Of a stretch of 64,000 nt of DNA, positions 33,403 through 44,756 are shown one piece after another. Position 1 is the first letter of the stretch, and the number at the start of each line of letters is the position of its first letter. The DNA is taken from NCBI GenBank assembly GCA_003971905.1, contig RSEE01000036.1:248001-312000 (forward strand). The letters run 5' to 3'. Under the pieces are notes generated by a model. The model made no database searches and had not been told where the DNA came from. It saw nothing but the letters and a program-made list of their open reading frames with translations. Origin of the DNA: Moniliella sp. 'wahieum'. Lineage: Eukaryota > Basidiomycota > Moniliellomycetes > Moniliellales > Moniliellaceae. The translations under genes and the position numbers were made by a program.

Positions 33403-36123
33403 GAGAGACAACAGGGTTAATAAGCTCTCGGCCCTTCCGAGGATGCAACAAGCTTTTGCCAACAGTGTATACTAAGCGTTTTGCCTAACATGTTACATGT
33501 CTATTTGTGCTATGTCGTGGTGGTGTTAGAATCCCGACTTACGGTGACTAGCCTACTGGCGCTGTGGGATTTTTGGCTTCTGGCCCCGCACAGATACCCT
33601 GGACAAGAATCATTAATCAACGAGTGGCAGCAGATCCTCATCGCCTCATCTGCGATGATCGATGAGGAGGCTTTTATTGGAAAAACGCGAAGAGGACTGT
33701 GAGAAAGACTGGTGGCCACTGCCAGAGTGGCCCACGAAACACTATATATAGAAGACTATACATCAGATGAGATGTAGATGAGATGATATAGGAGGCAGCG
33801 ATTCTCTTGTAGGCTGTGTTCTTCGCTCTTGAGAGCTTGAGCATGGATCGCTCCTCCGATGGAAGCAGTGCATGCAAGCAGTGTACCAACGGCTATTCAT
33901 ATTAGCTGCGACCTACTATATAACGCCCAACGCCCCAACAATAGCACCCGGACAAGAGCGAAGACTCGAACGTTACGATAAAAAAAGAATCGCGGCGAGA
34001 AGGCAACGACACACGTGTGTACAGACCCCTATATTAGCCCTAATACTTTCGATATAGTATCTCTATTGCCACAGAGTATAGGTCGTGAAGCTGATGAACC
34101 TCGCAAAGCGGGTCCGTTATTCCCCTCGGATACCGTTTCAGGAGGTGCAGGAGGTGTTGCATCATGCATCACTCATCATTCGCTTTACTCTGAGAGCCTC
34201 TTGACAATCTGCCTCTTCGCCACTGTCATGGGGCGGAGTCCCGAGGTGAGACCCCCACCCCAGTAGTTTTTTAGGGATATAAACTCTTGGACAGGCCAAT
34301 CGGAGTCTCGTACGTTAGGTCCTACTGCTTCAGATCCTGGTTGAACCGAGCGGGTGTAGAGGTGAGGGAGAGACCCTCTTTTGGGTGACTGCCTGCGTGC
34401 AAAGGCCGCAGCTCAGACCCTCCGAAATAGGAGCCGTGTACGTAAGTCGTTAGACCAGTTCAACCGGTCCAGGAGCTCCGAAGTTACTCTGTTCCCCGCA
34501 GCGTTGCCAAACTCGGCGCGCTGTAGTATAGGTGGAAACAGACGGCGTCCTTATGAAGAGCAAGCGCTACTGATAGTATAACCGCGACTTGTAGAGTACT
34601 CGATGAAGTCGTAAATTCGTAAGTGGTTGGTGTAGAAGGTTGGAAAGGCGAGAGATAGGAACGGGAAGTGGGGAGACCAAAGACAGAGAGGATGGTCTGA
34701 TCGACAAGGACCACAGTTAGCAAGCCCTGGACATGGCTGGTATATACAGAAGGAACCAGGCCTCAAGGGCCTCAAGTGCCTCATGACAGGTATAAACAGA
34801 ATGCGGAGCACTTTCCAGAGAGGTAAAAAAGACTAATACACAGCCCATGCTCTCAAAGGCGCTGACGCTGCGTAGTCGGGCGCAGCGGGAAGGGTTCTGA
34901 TGAGACTTGGAGTCCTGAGAGGCCTGATGGTCCTCGAGGGTGATGCAATCGCACTGGTGGTGGTGGTGGTCTAAGCCAACCAGCAACGCCTACAGAGGAA
35001 CAACAAGCAGCGAGTCGCCACCAGGGGCTAAGCTGCAGAACAAGGAAAAACAAGAGAGAGAAAACACGGAACTCCCGGGCTGAGGAGGAACTGAAGGGAC
35101 ATTGGCCAAAGCACGAGCCACACGATGGCTCAACAGGTTCTGCCAAGACTTGGTGCAATGGGCGCAAAGCATCGTACCAATGAACCCACGCGACCTTGGT
35201 GGGCTGGGGATGATATCCGCAGCATGGACAAGATGTCGACTGGCTCTCTCTCGTACATAGCCTAACAGGACTGACGGTGTTTGGATGAGATGTCTACGAC
35301 ATGCGCGGCTCAGCGTCCGGAGATAACCGGAGCGCCCCGTAACATCCACATTGGGCTTAGGTACTACTGTCGCTTGCGCTCTAGACTTTCTCTACCATCC
35401 GGGACTCATCCATCGCAGACGATAGTGGGGGGGTGGACAATGAAAGAAGGACCGAGAGTACGCCAATTGGGACACGGAACTTGCACCATGATGGCTTGAC
35501 GTAACCGGCACGGAATCCTCCCCGTTGTCAGCAACTGGTTCAGCAGTCAGTGGGGCGCCTTACATCCAGACAAGTGTGGGTCCTGGGTACCCGGCGCTCA
35601 CCGTCGTGGGCGGAGGGAACCGACGCAGGTGGGCGTTACTACTATATGGCTAGCGAGTCGGCGAGTGGTAGTAGTAGGGTTAAAAGCGTTCTAGCATCGC
35701 AGACAAGCAGAAACATGCTGACGTAACCAGACAGCAAGCCATAGTGGGCCATCGGGTCGTGGAGACTGGCAGCGAATGACGAAGGGCTCAGAATGAGCGC
35801 AGAGCCTCAGCTCCTGCCCTCGCCTTCGTCTTATTCCATTCGACTCGATGATGGTACCAACGCTTGCTGTTTACGCGGGGCCGTTTCAGAGGATGCGCTG
35901 CACACGAGAGCACGGTCAGATCCCAGACCAGGCCTCATCCACAGTTGCTCTAGCTACTTTGCAGATTTGGATTTGCGCTAGTAAAATAGTTGCAGCCGCG
36001 AACGCTGGTTTGGTAATAATGCGCGTAATTACGTGGACACTGATCCGCTGCGCTGTGGCGCAGCGGAATGTCGTGTGGGGCTTCCTGTTAGACTACCCAT
36101 CGCCCACCAACCACCATTCCAGG
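33403..36123. other. Gene-free stretch before the p24 gene
   Basis: About 2.7 kb without a recognisable gene. It holds TATATATA at about 33743, a TGA-TCGA-TGA word at about 33656-33665, a GGTGGT run near 34955-34970 and several TAGGGTT or GTAGTAGTA words near 35660-35680. Open frames here are short and show no domain. Confidence 0.4.
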
Positions 36124-36865
36124 ATGCGCCTGCTCCTCTCTGTTCTGGGCTTCTTCAGCCTCCTGATTGTCCTGCTTTCCTCCCCGCTAGGGGAGCTGCA
36201 TTGACCACCAAAATTGACTCACACGAGAAGTCGTGTTACTACGCCTGGGTCGACCAGGTGGGGGAGAAGGTGGGCTTTTACTATGCTGTCCAATCTGGAG
36301 GGGATTTCCGGGTGGCCTATTCAATCCACGACCCCAACGACGAGTCCATTCTTGAGGAGCCGTCGGCACGCCAGCTGGACGTGATCTTTACGGGCAACAC
36401 GGTGGGCGAATACGTCTTTTGCTTCTACAATGGCCCTGATGACAAGATGGTACGTTCCTTTCTCTCTCTACTTATGGGGCGAACCCTGACGTGGCCTGCA
36501 GATCGACTTTGACATTACGGTCGAGTCCGAACCTCGTCTCGAGCTGCCCATTTCGGGGGGCACGTTGTTTCGGACCACACGGCTCCTTTGGAAGAGAGCC
36601 TGTCTTCACTCTGGGGCGAAATGACCGCAATTGAGAGGACCCAACGCTTCTTCCGGACGAGGGAAAAGAGGAATTTCGATACAGTCAAGAACACCCAGTA
36701 TGTTCTCACATTCCTTCTGCTTGCCCAGCAACTGACTCGTGTAGGTCCCGTATCTTCTGGTATTCACTTCTCGAGTCGGTCGTTATTATCAGCATGTCGT
36801 TGGCCCAGGTGGGGGTGGTCCGCTTCCTCTTCAACCGCAACGACACCAAGCGCTTCCGCGTATAA
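36124..36865 (+). CDS. p24 family (EMP24/GP25L) cargo receptor
   Basis: Type I membrane protein of COPII/COPI vesicles cycling between ER and Golgi. The start MRLLLSVLGFFSLLIVLLS at 36124 is a signal peptide; one base slip in the TTTCCTCCCC tract leads to LPARGAALTTKIDSHEKSCY. The GOLD domain reads YYAWVDQVGEKVGFYYAVQS and continues to the second Cys in YVFCFYNGPDDKM, giving the expected Cys pair. Intron 1 is 36450-36501 and intron 2 is 36698-36744. The coiled-coil follows (SLSSLWGEMTAIERTQRFFR). The last exon encodes the TM helix (FWYSLLESVVIISMSLAQVG) and a short cytosolic tail, VVRFLFNRNDTKRFRV, with the FF-type position replaced by FLF. Subfamily is uncertain. Confidence 0.88.
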
Positions 36866-37059
36866 ACTCTGCCTTCGACCATCTCCCTGCTACTCTGGTT
36901 TGATGGTAGTCAAAACCCGATACGAATCATTACTCTCATTTGGTCTAGAGAGGTGGATACATTGGTACGCCGGACAGGCCCAAGCTAACCAAATGAGTGA
37001 AGAAGTAGAAAACACCGAAACAGATGTGTTACTCGCCAAACAGCTGCAAGAGTGATATG

Positions 37060-37447
37060 TTAGATGAGAGCTCCAGAATCGCGAGGGAGATACACATTTT
37101 GCACGCGGCGTAGGACGGAATCCTTAGAGGGGTCGTAGGGATGGTCCTTGGACGGAATCTCCAGGAGAGCAGGGAAGGCTTGGGTGTACTTGTCGACCAG
37201 GGACGAATACGTTCAGCAATGTGCTGATTGATCAACACAATCGCAATGTCGTTTCTCTCCTCGGTATACTCGTGGAAGGCGGCTTCAATATCGGCCGTCG
37301 CGGTGCGGGGCTCGACAATGAAAAAGTTCTTGCTGCCGTCATCGTCAATGTTTCCTACGCCGCAAGGAGGAGGCCAGTGGTGCTGTCCTCATCCGTAATA
37401 AGGGCGAGGAGGGTACGATCGGCAGCGCCGGAGGGGGCGTGCGACAT
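37060..37447 (-). CDS. VMA7: V-type proton ATPase subunit F
   Basis: V1 central-stalk subunit of the vacuolar ATPase. The start at 37447 gives [20 protein letters not shown] and [10 protein letters not shown]. After a slip in GCGGCG come [36 protein letters not shown] and [17 protein letters not shown]. After a second slip in a CCC run, [20 protein letters not shown] continues to VLRRVQNVY and the stop at 37060. The total of about 128 residues matches the family. [20 protein letters not shown] and the [14 protein letters not shown] block are diagnostic. It is convergent with the p24 gene, and its start lies 306 bp from the divergent RPD3 start. Confidence 0.92.
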
Positions 37448-37752
37448 GGTGCTCCTGGGCCCCACCGTCGCTGGTTGGAGGACGAGGGGTTGGGAGAGGG
37501 TGGCCGATATCACACCGAGTTCGACAGGTGGGCCCAGGCGCAGCGAACGCAATTCCGCATTCCGCCCGTTGGTTGGTTAAGTGCAAAGCAAGGCATTAAT
37601 CAATAGACAATCGAACAATCGAAATAGTCCCTGTAGTTCCGCCCCCTCGACACCTACAAGCCAACCCAGGACTAATACAGACCAAGCCACGGCCACCAAC
37701 CACTAACCGTCGGCCCGCCCCATCGTTCCGTGCTTTTGCACGCGTCCCGACC

Positions 37753-39504
37753 ATGTCCGACACACTTCTGCCATCCAACCCGCAGCCGACAGCACACACG
37801 TCGACCATATTTGAGCCGCCGACGTACATGTCTTCGGGGCTGCTCCAGCCACTCCCCGCCAGCGGTGCGACGAAGAGGGCGCGCGATCCACGTGTCTGCT
37901 ACTTTTTCGACACGGACATCGGCAACTTTCACTACGGAACGGGTCACCACATGAAGCCCACGCGCATCCGCATGGCCCATTCGCTTGTGATGAATTATGG
38001 GCTGTACAAACATATGGAAATCTTCGTATGTTTTCCTTCCCCCGCGCGTGCGTAATCCCGGGGTACTAAGACGGATCCGCTAGCGAGCTAAACCCGCGAC
38101 CAAGCGCGAAATGTCCCAATTTCACACTGATGAATATGTCGAATTTCTACACCGTGTCACGCCTAGCCTGGTGAGCAACTATGGGAAGGAGGTCAACAAG
38201 TACAACATTGGCGATGACTGCCCCCTTTTCGACGGCCTATTTGACTATTGCTCCATCTCGGCCGGTGGGTCGATGGAGGGCGCCGCTCGGCTGTCGCGAG
38301 ACAAGTGCGACATTGCCGTCAACTGGGCCGGCGGACTCCACCATGCAAAGAAGTGCGAAGCGAGTGGGTTCTGTTACGTGAACGACATTGTGCTCGGAAT
38401 CCTCGAGCTGCTTCGGTACCACCAACGCGTGTGTACATTGACATTGATGTGCACCATGGCGACGGGGTGGAGGAAGCATTTCTTACTACCGATCGGGTGA
38501 TGACGTGTTCTTTCCACAAATACGGGGAGTTCTTCCCAGGTACGGGTGACATTTCGGATGTGGGCATAGGCAAGGGAAAATATTATGCTGTCAACTTTCC
38601 CCTCCGGGACGGCATTACGGACGCCAACTACCAAACGGTGTTTGAGCCGACCATTACCCGGATTATGGAGACGTATGCTCCCGGGGCGGTGGTTCTGCAA
38701 TGCGGTTCCGACTCGTTGGCCGGAGATCGAATCGGGCCGTTCAACCTCTCGATGCACGGACACGCGAACTGCGTCAAGTTTGTCAAGTCATTTGGCCTAC
38801 CCACCCTCATGGTTGGAGGCGGGGGGTACACCATCCGAAACGTCTCCCGTACCTGGGCATACGAGACGGGGATCGCAGCCGGGCAAGAGATGTCGCCCCA
38901 AATCCCGGTGAGCGAATATTACGAGAGTACTTTGGTCCGGACTATCAGCTCAACGTATTGGCGAACAACATGCCCAATCAGAATACGCCGGCCTCGTTGC
39001 AACGGACGAAGGAAATTGTCTTTCGCCACTTGAGCGAGCTGCCGCCCGTGCCTAGTGTCCAAATGCACCATCCTCCCGAACGATTTCAACTTAATGATGA
39101 AGGCGAAGAGATCAGCCTGGATGAGCGGGACCAAATTGATCGTGAAATGGCTGAGGACCGGGCTGCAGCTCATGGCCGCAGAGTAGCACGACGCCCACTC
39201 ATGCGGGACGGAAACGAGGGCACCCATCCTCTCGACGAATCGGACGATGAAGACGATCTCCGTGGGGATCCGGGCCGGCGCAATCGCACCGACCCTGCTG
39301 CGGACTCGGAGCCATCGCAGCACTCCCCCTTAAATGGTGTACCTGCAAGCCAGGTGCTCTCGATACCAGCGCAAGCCACCGACCCCGCGATCGCACCTAC
39401 CCCTCAGGCCAACGGTACGACCGGGGACAAGGAGAGCCCAAGCCCAAATCCTGGAGCCCCCAACGGGACTGGACGACGGGGATGTGGAAATGGCGGAAGC
39501 TTGA
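37753..39504 (+). CDS. RPD3: Class I histone deacetylase, RPD3 type
   Basis: Zinc-dependent lysine deacetylase of Sin3-type corepressor complexes, nuclear. The start at 37753 gives a fungal N-terminal extension, then [20 protein letters not shown] and [20 protein letters not shown] 58-bp intron (38026-38083, branch TACTAAG) follows. Active-site motifs are present: [20 protein letters not shown] (His pair), [16 protein letters not shown] (zinc-binding Asp and His), [19 protein letters not shown] (zinc-binding Asp) and [19 protein letters not shown] (catalytic Tyr). The acidic, proline-rich tail ends either DGDVEMAEA at 39504 or, in another frame, at 39515; the first looks right. Slips occur near 38435 and 38925. 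Confidence 0.93.
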
Positions 39505-39693
39505 TCTTGGCTTGAACAAAGTCTGCATGTATGCCTTGTGGTCTTTATACGCCACCCTCAAAGGGATCGCTATCTGCTGCTCTATGTGTCCCAGTCGCTA
39601 CATGACATGGTGGTGTGTACATACAGAGTCTAGACTAGAAGAGTGGCCAGGCCGATCGGTCGATTGAAAGAACCTGGGGCCAGATGTGAATAC

Positions 39694-41292
39694 TTAGCGT
39701 CCGGAGCGTTCGAGATTGTATGCGCGGACAAAGGTTTCGACTCCATGAAAGAAGGGACGGAACTCTGCAAAATTGTCACCCTCAGTCATGAACGTCTCGT
39801 ACTGGTCCAATTTCGGATGCTTGGCGCAGAACATGCGTGCAGAGATAATACGAATCTGAGTTAGGTGTGTGGACAGGCGGATCGATCGCTGAGAAACAGG
39901 CCACCTGGAGGTAAAGCCATGCGTGGTGCCACCGGTTCCGCTCTTGTGGAGAGAGGGAGGTTCTTGGATACGGCCGTTGCCGAGAACGGGCAGAGAGTCG
40001 TTGCCTAGGCCGACGGGTCGCATACGAAAGGGATGAGGTTGAGGTTTGGATTGGAAGGCAGTAGAGAGGGTAGATCAGGAAAGTCGGGGATAGAGAGGGA
40101 TCGGCTGATCCCTCCATCAGCTCTTCCTCTTCCGCTTGTTCCGGCTCGGGAGCGAAATGGGATTCTGGACCAGGCGAGGGCTCGGCACTTCCTTCGTCAT
40201 ACGTTGCAAGCGGGGGCGAAGAGCTCTCTTGTTCCATTGTTTGTATAGGAGGCGGAGTAGGCTGCAAGGCGGACGTCCTTCACCGTCTTTTGTCGCCCCT
40301 GGTCCCATGGAACTAGAGGCAGGCAAAAAAGCACTGGGGTGCCACCTTTTGTGGAACAACTGCACCTCAAACACTCGTTCTTCGAATCGGATGCGCAACT
40401 GCAGTTGGCTAAGCAGTGTGAAAAACCATGTTTCCTGGGGGCCCCGCCGACTTGCGGCCTTTATTGTGCACCCATTCCCAGTCCTGACCACAGAGGCGCA
40501 AGGCCCAACTGTTTTCCAAACGCCAACTGCTGAATGACCTCCAGCGGTATCCCGTCAGTTGCTGTATCTCCGCCAGAAACTCTTTAACCGAACGGCACCG
40601 CGTAGAGGCCTCATCCCTGTCCTTAATCACCATCAGGGGTGGGAACTCCTCGATGCTCATACGGCCCATAAAGTCCAAAGATGTATTTTTGGTCCGAGAT
40701 ACGCGGATCGCTTCGACCAGGTTGGCCAGGTCGAGGTAGGCGGGTACGTGCGGCGATGGAGTTTGCAATTGCGAAAGACCTTGCCATTCTTGATAAAATC
40801 GGCTTTGGGAAGTTTGCGATGGCAGGCCCCGCATACGATCCAGTCTGGCGCCTCTGCGAGCGGCATCGAGTACGGACCACTGGTTCGAGGCTTCGAAGAG
40901 CTCGGGCGAGATGTATCCTCTGTGAGCTGAGACCCCAGAGGTTCATGATCAGAGAGAGGGTCGCTTATTTGGTTTATCTCGTCCTGCTCCTCGGTGTCCT
41001 CGGCATCGTCGGCATCATCGGCATCTGGATTAACATCCGGTGGCCAGGCGGCGCGTTGGTGGTGAGCCACCGCAAGATTGGCGTTAGGGGCGTGCAGCAA
41101 GTCCTCACTGGGCATGCAGGTCGACGTGAATTCAAGGCTCGGATCCAGCTGGGATGCAAAGTGGGTGGAGAAACACAGCAAAAGCTGGCGAGCCCCCTGT
41201 GGTTGGTGTCCACCCGCAGGCGATTGGGGCAAGCATGCTTGGAGCCCAGATGAGGTGGGGTTAATTTCGTCGATTGCAACCTTCACCGCCAA
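39694..41292 (-). CDS. Putative zinc-cluster DNA-binding protein (WRKY-GCM1/FAR1-like), tentative
   Basis: Not firmly assigned. The N-terminal 210 residues are in one frame from 41292: an acidic segment (DADDADDAEDTEEQDE), then WIVCGACHRKLPKADFIKNG and KVFRNCKLHR. That is a C-x2-C...C-x2-H arrangement which could bind zinc. A second module in another frame reads IEEFPPLMVIKDRDEASTRC, EFLAEIQQLTGYRW, LCGQDWEWVHNKGRKSAG, and then LQLRIRFEERVFEVQLFHKR followed by WHPSAF. The order of Cys, Cys and His-x4-His recalls the WRKY-GCM1-type clusters found in many basidiomycete proteins. A Pro/Glu-rich linker precedes a final block (HPKLDQYETFMTEGDNFAEF) ending at 39694. At least three frame changes are involved. 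Confidence 0.45.
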
Positions 41293-41698
41293 TCGGCTGC
41301 TCTCGGCCGACCCGCCAAGCCAGCGCCGACCTCTGCGATCGCCCCTGCCTAGTACCTCTCAAACTTCAATTCCGCTCTTATTCCGCTGCCTGCCCATCAG
41401 CCTGAATGGCCACGCTTACGCTGCCCTCCTCACTCGAGAGCCCTGACCTCACTCAGACTGAGGCCCTCAGGGCCATCTACGCCTCAGGCCTTCGCTAGCC
41501 TTACGCTGCCGAGATGGTCGCACAACGCCTACACCTATCGCTCTAGAGCAACCCGCCCGCCTGGTTGGGGTACAGCTAAGTACGAGAGGGTGAAGAATGC
41601 GAACGTCATGGCAGTGGAAGTAGTCGTACAAATGGTAGCCAAGGAGCGCCCCTTGGGAGGCGGACAGGCCAGAGTGCATAAAAGAACAAGCAAGCTAG

Positions 41699-43513
41699 CT
41701 ACAACACAGCCTGGAGCGGTAGCTGGCGCGAGGGTCCCGACTGGTGAGCAAATGACAGGTGCTGGAGCTGGCCACCCAGCTGGACAATATCTTCGGTCGA
41801 AGCGACTGACCAGACCTCATACTCGGCCTGAGGTGGTTGCCCCAGTCCACGGCGAGTAAGGTGACGCGCGATCTGGTCACGATAGGCCAGTTCCTTGCTT
41901 AGCAAGTGGGCACAAGCCCGTCCTGGTCCCAAGCAGATGAACCGCTCCACCCCACTCGCCAGGAGGGACTCGATCGCCCCCATCCACCGCACCGGCTTGG
42001 CCAAGGCATTATGCAAGTCCTGCCGCATGAGGTCGCTTGTGGGCAGCCAATCGCCAGTGTAGGGGCTGACAACATTAAAGCCTTGAGGAGAGGCAAGCGG
42101 CAGGTTCGCCACCGCCGGCCGAGTAAAGTCGGCAGCGCCCTGCATCTTGCTCGTGAACCACGGCCCGGAAACAGGCAGGTTGACGGCTTTCGCTCCGTAC
42201 CCCTTGATGCGAAGTCGGTCCGCCACATAAAGTACCGCCTCCCTGGTGCCCCCCAAAACTAGTTGCATGGACGAATTGACGTTGGCCACTTCGGCGTACC
42301 CGCCCTTCGCAATCCCCTCCACCGAGCCAGCGGCCAAGTCAGTCGCCGCCATTTCCACCTCCATCAGGGCCGCATGCAGTCTTCCGGGTTGAAGCATCAC
42401 TGCGCACATCAACGGGCGGGCACCCCCTTCGCCCAGGAAACCCCAGGAATCATAGGCACTTAGGGGTGGTGATGTGTCTGGCGGAGAGAAGGTAGGGTGG
42501 GTTCGCAAGTGCATGGTCGAGGCCAAGCCGAAGTGGCGCATCAACCGTACCCCGTCCGTAAACTCCAGAGAGCCTGCAGTGACAAGTGAGGCCAGGTTAC
42601 CCAGCCCGTGTCCGGCCACCGCATCCACATGGTCCGCGACCAGATCAACAGCAAATTCCTTTTTAAGCACCTCAGGAAAGTGATGGTTGCCGTAAAAACG
42701 GCGGGCCAAGCATTTTCGGCACGAGTCAGGTTAAGTTGATCACCATGAAAAACCGTATCGCGGAGCCAACCATGCTGCCCTTTCCCCTCACGAGCGGGAT
42801 CGGCGTATGAGGTAGTGGCCAGTGCAGCCTCGAATGCGGCTCGTTGCTCTGGGGAGGCAAACTCCGGTAAGCCATTGGGACGCGATGAGGGATTAAACGG
42901 GCGTGATAGGGCCTCTTCTGCGTCAAGCCAAACTTTTTGCGCCGCTCCAAAGGTCTGGTAGAGCTTTTGTGCCATCCCAATGTACTGTGCCCCTTGCCCT
43001 GCAAAAATCAAGGCGGTCCTCTTCCTCTTGAGTTCGCTGGCGGTGGAACCCCCCAACCCAGCAGCCGAGACTACTCCCATGGGAGAGGAGAAGTATGTAT
43101 GTTGAGGCAAGGGACGCTTCGTCCGTGTCGATGGAGAGTACTGAAGGGGAGTCAGCATTTTGTTCAGTGGAAGAGCAAAGAGGGATACACACTTCATGGA
43201 CATAGTTGGCGCCTTGTTGCTTCTCGACTTGCTCCCGCATGGCACGCAGCCCAGGGGCATGATTCGCCTCCGTGCTGCCAAGAGGCTGGCGGATTCGGTT
43301 TCGTCGCCCATAGTTGGGTGTTGCGCCTTTTCCGGAACACCCAACAATTCCTCGACTGGGATGTGAATCGGAGGCTTGGTATCGCCCCGTTGCCACCCCT
43401 CTAGGGAGGGGGAGGTCGCTGGGGAGGCGGATGTCGGCAATTGTCGAAAAGGCACAGGTGTGCCGGGGAGTGGGTCGTGGCGCACAAACGCGCCGAGCAA
43501 GGCAAACAAGCAT
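41699..43513 (-). CDS. Mitochondrial malonyl-CoA:ACP transacylase-like protein lacking catalytic Ser and His
   Basis: Related to Mct1/FabD of type II fatty acid synthesis. The likely start at 43513, MLVCLARRVCAPRPTPRHTC, is a mitochondrial presequence. An intron (GTGTGT...CCTTCAG) ends near 43130. The domain opens TALIFAGQGAQYIGMAQKLY, the family GQGAQ motif, and later has NLTRAENAWPAVFTATITFL and HVDAVAGHGLGNLASLVTAG. The nucleophile elbow normally reads GHSLGE; here it is GHGLGN. The second catalytic motif, usually GPFHTSKM, reads GPWFTSKM. The rest is well conserved (ANVNSSMQLVLGGTREAV, NVVSPYTGDW, LGPGRACAHLLSKELAYR) and, from 42709, lies in one frame to 41699. Family is confident; loss of transferase activity is inference. 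Confidence 0.8.
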
Positions 43514-44042
43514 GCTTACGTCGGGTTGGTTGGGAAACAGAACAGATGGAGGGGAGGGGGTGTTCCAGGGGCGGTGGTGGGAGCAGCAACGGTGGTGAGG
43601 GGGAGGCAAGGGAGCAAGGTGGATTGTTTTGTTAGGCTAGCGCTTATGCCTGCGTTGGCACTACTCACGTTCACCGATGAGATCGATGAGCCTGTTTGCG
43701 GGGGCGGCGGGGGCGCAGGGTTGGCGCAGGTGGTCACCGGTCACTGGTCATTGCCGTGGGAGAGTTGCCCAAAGGCTGCGGACGCGCGGGGCCTGCTGGC
43801 GCATGGCGATCGATGATGCCATGCGACCGATGATCTGGGCTGAGCACCGGGGCGCCCAGCCTCTAGCCTCTCATCGGTGATCGAGATCGCGGAGTCATGA
43901 CGGCAATGATGTTCTGTGAGGCAGTGCCTTGGTAATCGATGACATCTTCAGCGATCCACCAGTGACTGGCAACCAGTAGCTTTGCTGGTGACTGGGTGAT
44001 TAGTGTGACCAGACTTCGCTGGTGCGGGGTAGGCACCTTACC

Positions 44043-44125
44043 TGAGGCCTGAGATCCTGAGAGCCTGAGGCCTCTGGGGCCTGGCCAGCCTGATGGGATG
44101 AGTAATGCATGATGCATGATGCATG
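44043..44125. repeat. Heptamer arrays TGA-GGCC/TGA-GATC and TGCATGA x2.9
   Basis: TGAGGCC is followed directly by TGAGATC at 44043-44056, then further TGAG units ending in TGAGGCC near 44066. At 44106-44125 TGCATGA is repeated 2.9 times, matching the array at 5193. Confidence 0.85.
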
Positions 44126-44332
44126 GACTCTTTTTCCGGCCCGGATATAACAGTACACTGGGCCTATGCGACGTTGCTCCGGATATAACCTGGCCCGGTC
44201 CGGACACTGATGGGCTAAGCGCTAATTAGAGACTGAGCACATACTGAGCGCCATCTAGTCTTCATCGTCACGCGTCATCATCAGGAATCACGCGTCAGGC
44301 GTTACGCGCTACGCGTTACCTGTTACCGATCA

Positions 44333-44356
44333 TCATGCATCATCGATCATCGATCA
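44333..44356. repeat. Mixed heptamer array on TGCA and TCGA tetramers
   Basis: The order is TCA, TGCA, TCA, TCGA, TCA, TCGA, TCA with no extra base. Two different palindromic tetramers alternate with TCA in perfect 7-bp phase over 24 bp. Confidence 0.92.
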
Positions 44357-44633
44357 TTTCATCATTGATCATCCATCAAAATTGTCATCTCCGTGGGGAC
44401 ATGATATAGCTAGGTGCGAGGGGGCTGTCTCTCATTTCCACACGTTCAGAAAGCGCTCAGCGTCACACGTCAGCCGCCGACTGGGGCGGTGACGGTGACC
44501 TGTGGTGGCCAGCGGTGGCCCTCGCCGCCAATACCCGCCCAACCAATTGGAATGCAGAGGCGGAGCCGCTTTTCAGAATGATAGAAACGCCCACACGAAG
44601 AACGCAAAGCTACCTCGTTCCCCGTCACGCGCG

Positions 44634-44647
44634 TCACGCGTCAATAT
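44634..44647. repeat. Mixed heptamer array on CGCG and ATAT
   Basis: TCACGCG is followed at once by TCAATAT, in phase, preceded by a longer TCACGCGCG word at 44625. Confidence 0.75.
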
Positions 44648-44756
44648 TATCCAGTCGGTACGCCCACAGTTACTAGTTACATGAGCGCATGAGCTCGGTC
44701 TTCCCACCACGCTTAATGATTAACCTCAGCTTCGGGCACTCATGCATATCACCATC

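Larger units (their letters stand above)
43514..44756. other. Gene-free region rich in heptamer arrays
   Basis: No gene seen. It has one of the highest densities of TGA-plus-palindrome words in the window: 43734-43750 (TCACCGG, TCACTGG, TCA), 44043-44073, 44106-44125, 44333-44356 and 44634-44647. The word CCGGATATAAC also occurs twice near 44142 and 44179. Confidence 0.6.

Noticed and set aside
44106-44125. CRISPR-like or satellite array at the TGCATGA repeats
   Set aside because: Units are only 7 bp with no spacers and few copies, in a eukaryotic genome.
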